DNA from: Cylicocyclus nassatus
Lineage: Eukaryota; Nematoda; Chromadorea; Rhabditida; Strongylidae
Assembly: GCA_958299035.1 (NCBI GenBank)
Contig: CATQJL010000305.1
Coordinates: forward strand, 69,532,792 to 69,596,791
DNA length: 64,000 nt
Direction of reading: 5' to 3'
The position numbers were made by a program, and so were the translations under genes. The notes beneath the pieces are model-generated. The model was not told the DNA's origin. It was given only the letters and a program-made list of their open reading frames with translations, and did not search any database. Below are positions 10,957 through 20,402 of this stretch, in pieces (position 1 is the stretch's first letter; each line of letters starts with the position of its first letter).

Positions 10957-13900
10957 TCAAACACTAATTTTTTGACGTTTGACTGGTACTACCGAACTGC
11001 CACCAGAGGTTTCTGGTCTTTTCGAGCTATGATGACCAACATCCAATTGCATCCCATTTTTTACTGCTCGTACGGACTCATCTACTTTGTCTTTGATCTT
11101 CACTCCATCCATTATTCTTTTTTTGTAACAGTCACGAACTACAGCACGCATGACGTTCTTGTATTCTTCCACAGTGATATCACTAAAGAGCATGTACCCG
11201 TCACTAGGACCGACTAACAAGGGAAGTACTATCAATGGCCGTGGCCTTTTGATATGTGATGCATATCATCTGAAGCAGCTTCAAACGCTGATTTTAAATC
11301 TGCTTTTCGTTTCTGCGGAACGCTCTTCTGAAGAGAGGTATGGAGCCTGAACATTCTATTTTGGGGGCGCCCCTTGAGTTTGAGGGCGCTGCTATGTGCA
11401 TTGGTGGTGCAGTAATGTAGTGGTTAGTTGCTGACATTGAAGGCGAGAGGTTGATTGTTCGAATCCGGTGGAGAGCGAACTATTGTGCTTATTGAATGTG
11501 AGTTTGAAAGCACTCTAAATCGCCTGCAGACACTTACTGTAATGCCTTTGTCTTAAGTGACCTAGAAAAAGAATTTTGTGGCAAAATTGCTTGTAATGAG
11601 AGCCTGAAATTCTATTTGACTTTCTTATTAGTAAAACAAGATCGAACATGGCGCAGCACGTTTGTCACCATATAAAGCTCAAAAAATGCACACTGTCATT
11701 AGTCGAAAAGACGTTCTCTCCTGTTTGTGCTAAGGCATTACAGTAAGTGTATGCAGACGATTTAGAGTGCTTTCAAACTCACATTCAGTAAGCACAATAG
11801 TTCGCTCTCCACCGGATTCGAACAATCAACCTCTCGCCTTCAATGTCAGCAACTAACCACTACATTACTGCATCACCAATGCACATAGCAGCGCCCTCAA
11901 AGTCAAGGAGCGCCCCCAAAATAGGATCTTCAGGCTTCCATAACTCTCCTCAGAAGAGCGTTCCGCAGAAACGGAAGGCAGATTTGAAATCAGCGTTCGA
12001 AGCTGCTTCAGATGGTGAGCATCTCATATCAAACAACCACGGCCATTGAAAGTACTTCCCTCGTAAGACACGCAGAATAGTTGATATTGACTCACCGTTT
12101 ATACTGTTTTATGGCTTCCTTTGCGAATCCTTCGATAATCTTCACACGTTCATTGCTCTAGAACATTTTGAAATATGCTAAATTCGGCCAGAAAAAAAAC
12201 AGTCGATTGTTACATTTTTCTCTTCGTCGTGCTTCGTAACTGAAGGTGTAGCAGGGGTTTCTGATGCGGCGTTCGTCACGGCAAGAGCAGAAGTGCTCGG
12301 CAACGTAGGCTTCAAAAAAAATTACAATGATATTTATGGTGAACTAGCTGGCAAACCCGGCTCCGCCCGGCCCTGTCATTATTATATTCGTAATCAGCAT
12401 GCTCGATTACCCCCCCTGTGCCAACTCCCAGCCCCGTAGCTCAAATTTTGCAAAAAATCGATAAAATCGATATCGATCGATAACGAAAAGTAGCCTATGA
12501 CACGCTCCCTGCCCCGAAGTATATGTGTGCCAAGTTTGGTCCCGATCGGTTCAGAAATAAAAATTTCTATTCCGCACATACGTACAGACAGACATACAGA
12601 CATACATACAGACAGACATTCAGCTTTATATATAAGATAAATTAGCTAGATATCAAATCTGCAAGTTTTTCACACACAAAATTTGAACATGACTCCACCG
12701 ATGAACCATGACAATATTTTGAGATGGAACATCTTACAAATAATCTGGGTGATCACTCAAAAGTGAAATAGCGGCAATACCGTTTTATAATTTCGAAAGA
12801 TTCAGATTTCGTAGATCGATATTCTTACACTGTGGAATTCTTCAATGGAGATAAAAACTTAATTCAAAGGCCAACGATTCGAAATAATGTCAAATCTCCC
12901 GACGCGAATTAATCGATTAATCAATCAATCACGTCAAATTTTTTGAGTTGATACAAAGTTACAACGCCAAGAGTAATTAGTGAAAAAAATTGTTTGAAAA
13001 TTCCGATGCTAAAAATGAAAGTTGCTGATCTTCTTTTGTAAGGAGAGAAGTCATGAATATGATAAAAGCCGATAAATAAAACTCATAATCAGCGATAGTT
13101 CTCTTATTTCCCGCTACAGCAAGACTTCGATGAAAATACGCGACTAATAAATGCGACTGTAAATTTTGAATTTCAAAGTTTATCAGAAATCTCACCATCC
13201 AGACATTCTCCGCTTTCTCCAGAGATCCTGTAAATAACAATAGTAAGTTTTGAAATGTCAGATGGTAGAAATAAACTCACCGGCTGCGTTTCTCAGTGCT
13301 GGTTTCTTCGCAGATCCTTTGTCTTCCTGCTCTGACTCCTCAGTTTTTGCTTTGTTCATGGCAGGCCTTTCAGTACGGGCAATTTCATCGCGACTGTGAC
13401 GATGACCGGAAACATCGGAACTATGAGCAAGATCACGCGTATTTTTACGGATTTCGTCAATCAGCTGCTCGGGTCGTCTCGGACTTCTACTTCTGGAGTC
13501 AACTCGGTCATTGCGCTCATGTCTGCGGGGTTTCTCTGGACTAGTCTGAACACTGACTTCTCGCGGCCGTTCATGAGAACGTCTGTCATCACCCCGGCGG
13601 ATATCCCTTTTATCCTGTATGGGAGCAGTCCCTCTATCCTGTAATTCGGGAGCATCCCGTCTATCCTGAAGTTTAGAAGCATCGCCTCTGTCGCGTAGTC
13701 TAGGAGCATCCTTTTTCTCCCGTATTATAGGTGCATGCCGTCTATCCTCGGCTTCAGGAGCGTCTCTATCGTGTAATCTAGGAGCATCCCTTTTTTCCTG
13801 TATTGTAGGTGCATACCGTCTTTCCTTAGGTTCAGGAGCATCATTTCTATCGAGTAATCTAGGAGCATCCTTTTTCTCCCGTACTGTAGGTGCATGCCGT

Positions 13901-16900
13901 CTATCCTCGGGTTCAGGCGCATCCCTTCTATCGTGTGACCTGGGAGCATCCCTTTTTTCCTGTATTGTAGGTGCATATCGTCTTTCCTTGGGTTCAGGAG
14001 CATCATTTCTATCGAGCTGTAGTTCGGGAGTATTCCGTTTATCCAGTGGTTTATAAGCATCCCTCCTATCTTTCGCTTTATAAGCATCCCTTCTCTCCTG
14101 TACTTCAGGGGAATCCCGTCTAACATGCGGTTCGGGAGCATCCCTTCTATCCTGCAGTCTAGAAGCATCTCGTCTATCCTGTAGGTTGGGAGAATCCCGT
14201 CTATCTTGCAGTTTAGAAACATTACTGCTACTGCTGCTTCCTCGATCATCCTTAGGTCGCTCATAATTGCTCCTTACACTACCTAGGCTACGCACCGAAT
14301 GTTTGTCGATAGTGCGATCTGGACGGCGATCCATTTCCCGAAACGGCTCGTAAACGTTTCGCCCGCTGCTTCCCTGGTTATGGACTCTTCCTGGCGGATC
14401 TAACTCGTTTCTTACAGTCGTACCAAACTGTCGCACTACCCCACGGGGCTGCTCGTATTTCCTCCTATTGTCGTCTTCGCGCTCCCATCGTCGATTTCCA
14501 GCTCTAGTCTCATCTCCAGCACCATCTCGCCAATTTCTCTCCTCACTATGTCGTTGAGGGTAGATTCTGTCATTTCTACTGCTTCGACTATCACCAGAAT
14601 CACTGTAATCCCTGCGCCGTTCGTCTCTATCTCCCCGGTAACTGTCTCCGTCACGCTTTGAGCTGGAGCTGTATTTATCTTCAGCCATGCGATGCTCATC
14701 GCGTCTTCTCAAATCTTTGGAGGTCCCCTCTCGGCTAGTGCTTTCACCACTGCGATGAGGCATGCCCAAGCTACTTCCATGTGGTAGAGAATTGCCGGTG
14801 ACATTGCGTCGTTCATCTGGTTTCGAAGACGGAACCTTTTCCTGAAAACGAACAAATCTAGTGGTGATTCTTGTAATGAACACAAGTGAGCAATAGGGAA
14901 CGAATTCTGCCATTTTGCCAGCAACGGACTACTTTTCCTTTTGCGATGCTGTTGCAAGTCGTTCGAGGACCAGTAGTCCGCGGAGGTGGCCCGAATGGCG
15001 GAGTTCGTTCCTCTATCCCAATAATCCCAAATCTTGAAAACGAAGACCTTACCTTCATTTTATCCCTCGATTTGCTAACATCGGATTTCGACTCAACGGC
15101 ATCTTTTTCATCCACAGGAATCTAAACAAAAGTATTGTAATGCGTCCTAAGAAACGAACTGAAAGACTGACTCCTAGCTTTGCTTTCAGTTCTGAGGATA
15201 ACAGATTCGTTTTTCTCTCCTTATATTTCTCGAAATCGTCTGTGGTATTGAATCGACCACCTCCAATTGCAAACAATCTTCCAGGTGCAAGGGTTTTCAC
15301 CTGTTCTGGTATAATTGAACCCAGCAGATCGCTAAAATGCATAAACAGATAGATAGACGTCTTAGAGTTTAGAAAAATTATGCGTTTACCAGGAGTCAGC
15401 AGCCGGCTTTTCTTCGTCCACAGCCTCATTCTTTGCAACAGTGGACGAAGGTGCGTTTCTACTGTCTTTACGACGCAAAAGTGGTCGATCAAACCGTCTC
15501 GAGTTCTCAGTTATCAAACTGGAAGACTGCCCATCATACCTGCATCAAAGTCAACAGCTCGTAAGGTAAGACTCGCATCTCAAAGGTTATGGATGATTGA
15601 GATTTTTGCACATTTTGTCTGAACTAGAACATGAAAGAACTGCACTATGCTCGCGAATTTTCAAAAGCAGATATCAAGGTGATTGGTATAAAAACAATGT
15701 CTAGAAAACTTTCTACAGGATTTTGCGTATCAATCATCATCCCAGAAAATGAAATATGATACAAGAAGTGTAGCAAATCCCATACTGAGAACTGAATGTT
15801 GAGGAACTACTGCAAGATAGTAAACTTACGGATCGTCGTCTGCCACTGGCTCCAATCCTGCTCCTAGAAGCGAAAGGCGAGCGACTGGATCGTGGCTACC
15901 ACCTCTTCGCGTCACAAAGGCATCCAATGGACCCTTTTTGGTGTCAGCTGTCCTAGTCCTACGCTCTCTGACACGACGTTTGCCCTAAACAATTCTTCAA
16001 AAGCCTTGCCAAAAAAAGAGCAGCAAGAACTGCAAACCTTGCTTCTCCTCTTCTTGCCTTTGGTAGTTCTTTTAGACGTCTTTCTTTTACCTTTCTTTGT
16101 CTTTGTGGTTTTCTTCTTTTTCGCTGCAGCTTCCCTTTGCTTCTTTGTTCTCCTCTGGACACTAGAAAACGAGTACGAGTCAAATTAATAGGTAAATGGA
16201 GACAAGAGAACCTACCTGGGTAAAGCTGGTTCCTCATCATCGCCTATTTCAGCTAATACTCTGGCATCGTCGTCGAAAAATTCGGGAACCTCCTCCTCCT
16301 AAATTCCTACTTTGGTCTTGTGGAGATGTCGTGATAATTCTCGCCCCTCCAGAGGGTCGCAAAATTTTCAAAACGCTCTCTATGGGTAAAATTACTCAGT
16401 ATTTGTATCTGCGAGGAGTGAATAATTTAAGTATCAATACTCTTTTAAAAACATTAAGGCACACTCCTAGGTGGAAAGTTCTTCCCATATTCTGTCCGCT
16501 CATGAAAGAATTTTTGTGACCCACACCTGGAAAAGCATCTAAATCTATGAATGCCCATAAAGTCAAAAAAAGCATTATAAACCGAACAATGGCAAATAAA
16601 CAGGAGTGCCCACTTCACTTGTTTCTTCGCTCTCCTCATCTCCATCCTCTTCTACTAATTCTCCTTCTTCTTCTTCTTCTTCTTCATCTTCTACGTCGGC
16701 GCTTTCGCTTTCGCTAGTTTCTTCGACTTCATCAAAGCTAAATGCCTTATCTCTTGTATAAGATGCTATTTTGATTATAACAAAACACACATTCTTCGAC
16801 TGCGCTGCAGTACTCGACGAACGCGTTCAGCAAGCGCAGTTCTCTGAATAAACCTGATCGTTCTTGCCGAAGGAGCTGTAGCGCGACGACTGGTAGAAGG

Positions 16901-17944
16901 TAACGAAATTCGTCTTTCTTCACACTGTGGACAGAACCACTGCTCAGTTGCTGGTACACCATCAAGCGGCGGGGTGAGGCAGTAAGTATGAAATCTGAAA
17001 GTATCAAATATTTAGTAGCGGAATACACACGAAAATACGAAAGAATACACAAAGAAGCACCATGAACAGTACAGTGAACAATGCCTACCCCTTATCGCAC
17101 TGATCACAGATTAGCAGCAGCTCTTCGTGCTGTCCTCCGCCACAGATTTCACAGAACGTGAAGTCAAGAGGGTTTGCTTCTTCAAACGGCTGTAACAAAA
17201 CTGCTACGGATCAAAATTACAAAATTTCAACAACAAAAAAATGTCCAAAAATTCGCATCAGCTGAATCGTAGGAATATATTAACCTCAACTGGATTGTAG
17301 AAATTATTACCAAAACTCGCGAGCAGCTCTGGTCAACTTTGACCCGTTCAGAAATAAAACTCTGTAGAAGCTCCGCTCAAGCGAAGATAACCAAATGGAT
17401 GGTTATTGCTAAAAACAAAACAAAAAAGAAAATCGAATTGAGAAGTCAGTCACTGGCTCTTGTTTCCGTCACGGATAACAACGTAGATATGACCATTTGA
17501 AAATGTTGCAAAAAACTAAAATCGAAAACTTAAAGAGATTTTTGGAAGTTCTGCTACAATCTTTGAGCAGAGAGTCCACAACCTGTGGTTGATGCCAAAA
17601 TTTCGCAGAAAAATGTGGATGACAATTACCTCTGCCTCTTTGGGTGGCTCCATCTTTTGCACTTTGAGTAGTTTTGGCTTACTTTCCACAATTTCATAGG
17701 TGTAAATGGCTCCAAACCCGGCACGACATGATGGACAGCTGAGGCGAAGCTGAAAAGAGATGATATAAAAGAAAAATTAGCCTACAAACCTTACCTTAGA
17801 CCATTCAGTCAAACAATCCAAGTCGAAGCGATGCTGACAATTTTCAGGTCTTGAAAAGCCTTCATCCATAGGACAAAGGCAGATTGGGCAAACATCGTCA
17901 CTGCCATCTGAGCTGCGTCTCTGTGAAGGACCTGGCGATGCCAT
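10957..17944 (-). CDS. PHRF1: PHRF1-like PHD and RING finger protein
   Basis: Sixteen exons join in frame to 1145 aa: 17944-17795, 17749-17630, 17189-17089, 16994-16791, 16737-16614, 16298-16216, 16161-16038, 15984-15830, 15539-15390, 15331-15172, 15121-15053, 14841-13281, 13227-13196, 12309-12214, 12157-12096, 11203-10957. RING residues 19-58 (C19, C22, C36, H38, D41, C44, C55, C58); PHD residues 103-148 (C4HC3) with CDKGFHTYC. The basic segment TIRFIQRTALAERVRR after the PHD is typical of PHRF1. Next come an acidic block, a lysine-rich block, an R/S/D-rich tract (481-1000) with about 20 ten-residue repeats, and a C-terminal SRI-like helical domain (about 1044-1110, DITVEEYKNVMRAVVRDC). Family knowledge: a nuclear E3 ligase and RNA polymerase II CTD-associated factor. 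Odd points: RING Asp41 replaces a Cys, and exon 10 uses donor GTCAGT. Start chosen at the ATG just after a strong 3' splice site. Confidence 0.93.
11405..11480 (+). other. tRNA-like Pol III promoter segment (left arm)
   Basis: TAATGTAGTGGTTAG resembles a Pol III A box, and about 35 nt later GTTCGAATCC matches the B-box/T-loop consensus. Spacing is as in a tRNA, but a clean 7-bp acceptor stem is not evident. It therefore looks tRNA-derived (SINE-like) rather than a functional tRNA gene. Confidence 0.55.
11801..11876 (-). other. tRNA-like Pol III promoter segment (right arm)
   Basis: Mirror copy of the left-arm segment: GGATTCGAAC on the plus strand is the B box read on the minus strand. Any Pol III transcript from both copies would converge on the centre of the foldback. 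Confidence 0.55.
12344..12637 (-). mobile_element. Non-autonomous Helitron, copy 2
   Basis: 294-bp minus-strand element with intact ends: A followed by TCTTATATATAAAGCTG at the 5' end, and GGCGGAGCCGGGTTTGCCAG then CTAG, followed by T, at the 3' end. It is the shortest and cleanest copy and shows the basic unit: GTCT repeats, TCTGAACCGATCGGGACC, TATCGATCGATATCGAT and GAGCTACGGGGCTGGGAG. It sits in a PHRF1 intron between exons 13 and 14. Confidence 0.85.
13590..14210 (-). repeat. Coding minisatellite in PHRF1 exon 12, 30-bp units
   Basis: About twenty tandem units encode variants of QDRRDAPELQ (for example QEKRDAPRSH, KERRYAPTIQ, EDRRHAPTVR). Most units are exactly 10 codons, with a few indels that keep the frame. 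A higher-order block of five units (KERRYAPTIQ to LDRNDAPEP) occurs about twice. Because the unit length is a multiple of three, a second frame also stays open for 179 codons (14264-13725). That ORF is a shadow, not a gene. Confidence 0.92.
14894..15014. mobile_element. Small MITE, copy 1, in PHRF1 intron 11
   Basis: About 121 bp with inverted ends AGGGAACGAATTCTGCCATT / AATGGCGGAGTTCGTTCCTC. The centre contains TCGAGGACCAGTAGTCCGCG. Copy 2 at 23.45 kb, in a PLEKHM2-like intron, shares ends and centre, so this is a mobile family and not a chance hairpin. Confidence 0.85.
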
Positions 17945-17968
17945 CGCACCCGGTGCCCACCCTAACTT

Positions 17969-17978
17969 CTACAAAAAA
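17969..17978 (-). promoter_or_regulatory. Likely trans-splice acceptor upstream of PHRF1
   Basis: TTTTTTGTAG on the minus strand ends 25 nt before the PHRF1 ATG, and no coding exon was found between it and the stop of the upstream gene. In nematodes such a lone 3' splice site next to a start is usually a spliced-leader acceptor; a non-coding 5' exon is the alternative. Confidence 0.55.
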
Positions 17979-18413
17979 GACCTGAAAGATTCGGACGTTT
18001 TCAAGTTTTGCATATACTGAACCAAAAGTTCCAATACGAAATGGAAATGCCTTCACTTATAACAACAAAACACAGCAGTAATTTTTATTCGAGTAAGAGA
18101 TCTTAAAATCGACTGGAATCTCAATAAATCCCCAAGATACAGAGAACCACAACAACAAGCCATCCTAGCTTACCCGTTTCCGAATAGAGGAGCGGTCATG
18201 TGAAGTGATAGCATAGCGCTTTGATAGGAACCCTAATCAATGAATGTGCTCAACAAGCACGACGAAAGTCACCGCATACAAGCATACATGTACTATCACA
18301 CAACGGAATAGACTGAGATAATGGATTTAAAAGAGTAAAATGATGTTCTTCTCCAATGTCAAAATCATTCCTGTAGGTAGTCTCAAGAGATAAGAAACGT
18401 CTACCATGCGTCA
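17979..18413. other. Spacer between GPS2-like and PHRF1 genes
   Basis: About 435 bp without ORF or repeat. It contains the 3' UTR of the GPS2-like gene and the presumed leader region of PHRF1. The spacing is at the long end for a nematode operon. Confidence 0.5.
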
Positions 18414-20015
18414 TTAGCCCGGATTACTGTCACCCAGATGCTTAGCAAAATCTTGGCGATAATTTGCAAATGCTCGCGTAAATAACGGGTTCGAATTTGA
18501 CAAAAATGCTGAAAGATTTTGATGATAACAGTAGTAAGAAACTGAGATTCCACTTACAGGCTGGTAGCTGCTGCAGGCCATAAGGCTGCTGACCGAGTGC
18601 CTGTGGTGCTGGCGATACTTGTGGGCTAGCAGTCTCTACCTTCAACTGTGCTGCTTGTGTGGTAGCCGGCTGCGGTTTTGGATCAACCGCAAACTGATTG
18701 AAAACTAACGGATTTGCAATCGGTGGAGTACCTCTGAAAGAAACTCTTTCGAATTCGAAAACAACCAGAGGTCGCACATTGTACCCTGTCAAGAATGACT
18801 CGTCACCTAAGGCGAAACTGTAAATGCTTGGGACATGCTTCAACTACGCTAACTTAGAAGTGAGCGAGAAAAGAGGGAAAAAGAAAATTAGAGAAAAACG
18901 AAAAAACTTATAAATCTGAACTGCTCTGCTAACCTTGTCACGGAAGCTGCAGCGTTGAAGCCGGGGACGGCTGGTGTTGCAGTAGGCAGCAGGCCCTGAA
19001 GAGTGCAACGTCATCAAAGCTTGAAGTACAGAGCGATTGAAGTACAAAGTGACGAAATCACTGCAAATTTGGCTTACCTGCACTTGTCCAAGCGCTTGCT
19101 GGAGGTAAGCTGCGTTGATGCCTGCGGGGAGATTCTGTGGTGCAGTCGGGATAGCTGGTTGCTGTACTAGACCACGTTGCTGAGCTTGTTGGGCTAATTC
19201 TTGGTACTTCTGTGCTGCTAGAAGTTGCTGATGCTGCAGCAGCGCTTGCTGACTCAATATGTTTTGTGTGGAAAAGTGATGGGTCAGCAGATTCTGCTGC
19301 GTCAGAAGGTGTTGATTTGAGATTAGATTAGAAGTCTGAGCTTGCGCAGCTTGTGCCTGAGCTGCTTGCGCTTGAGCTTGAGCTTGTGCTTGTATGGCTG
19401 CCGCTAGTAAAGGCTGCTGTTGCAAGGTGATGACCTCCTAGACGATATAATTGAGCAATGGTTTTAGAAAAGCGCTATGCAAAAGGAGCTTACTCTTCTC
19501 TTTCGTTCATCATCAGCCTTTTTCTGCAGCGACTCCCTCTGTAGGCAAGCTTTGAGTTTTGTGAAGCATTCATGTTTCTCGGCTGCCAATTCATCTCGGC
19601 GCGCCTTCACTCGCTCCAACTGGAGAATGAAGAGATGTTATAACACTTACACAATTATCTTAGACCGCACCACAAGAAGAGTGGCCAAAATTCAAACTAA
19701 TAGCAGTAACAATACCTCCGCTTCGCAAGCTTCGAGATCCTCGTCAACACGTTCTCGCATCTTCTCACGTTCACGCTGCTTCTCCTCTGCTGCTCTTCGT
19801 TGAGCTTCTCCTACAAAAGAGGAAATATCCGTACATACAAAAGCTTATTCAAAAAACTTTCACTCACTGTCTCTTGCCTCCAAGCATGTTCTCTTTGCTC
19901 TAGCATAAATGTAGCTTCTCACGCGAGGGTCCACAACAAGAGGCTTCCAACCAACGGGCACACATCGTCCTTTGTCGTATGACAGTTTCGACTTCTGCCG
20001 AGGTGGATGCTGCAT
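18414..20015 (-). CDS. GPS2: GPS2-like transcriptional co-repressor subunit
   Basis: Seven exons join in frame to 353 aa: 20015-19868, 19810-19716, 19619-19494, 19437-19078, 18995-18934, 18733-18558, 18508-18414. The N-terminus (MQHPPRQKSKLSYDKGR) leads into an Arg/Glu-rich helix and then a coiled coil with LERVKARRDELAAEKHECFT and KLKACLQRES. That resembles the GPS2 helix that assembles with SMRT/NCoR and TBL1, a resemblance judged by eye from family knowledge. Residues about 125-243 are Gln/Ala/Leu-rich (QAQAQAQAAQ, LLTQQNLLTHH), followed by a Pro/Gln region and a C-terminus FTRAFANYRQDFAKHLGD. Likely nuclear. It lies 388 bp after the stop of the PLEKHM2-like gene and 470 bp before the PHRF1 start, all on one strand. 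The gene model is solid; the family name is tentative, as other coiled-coil/polyQ transcription factors are possible. Confidence 0.62.
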
Positions 20016-20402
20016 TCTCTACTAATGATCAGAATTTCGCGGTACTAGTGTAACTGAAGTGAAGATGACCAAAAAGATAAGGAATATTGACAAGCAACTT
20101 TGGGATAAGACCAAATTTCTATCGCCTTCGAAAAAATTCAAATTTTTTTCGAGCAAAGCACTATACAATGATATCACATCAAAACCCAAAAAATATACAA
20201 GACCTGCTTAACGTGCCGAAGTGCAGAGAGTTGAGAGCATACGATTCAATGAAGAACAAGCAAATCTTATTTGCTTGGTAGTTGCCATAAGCAAAAGAAA
20301 AAGACATTTTGTGGTTACAAGAAAAAAGAAAAAAAAGAGGAGTGAAAGGAAATGAGTGAGAAGATGATATTTACATAACTACATTTGATATAGTACAGGT
20401 GA

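Larger units (their letters stand above)
11221..12060. mobile_element. Foldback element with 330-bp arms in PHRF1 last intron
   Basis: Left arm 11221-11550 (starting GGGAAGTACT) and right arm 11731-12060 are about 90% identical inverted copies around a 180-bp centre. No coding. It nearly fills the last PHRF1 intron; the splice acceptor for the last exon lies only about 17 bp outside the left arm. Each arm contains a tRNA-like segment. Related elements with ACAAGGGAA ends are at 27.8, 50.9 and 62.8 kb. Confidence 0.9.

Noticed and set aside
13725..14264. 179-codon minus-strand ORF
   Set aside because: It is the shifted frame of the PHRF1 30-bp coding repeat; it stays open only because the unit is a multiple of three.
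14842..14913. First 24 codons of the long ORF ahead of PHRF1 exon 12
   Set aside because: A TTTTCAG acceptor at 14842-14844 starts the exon in phase with the previous exon; the upstream part overlaps an intron with a MITE.
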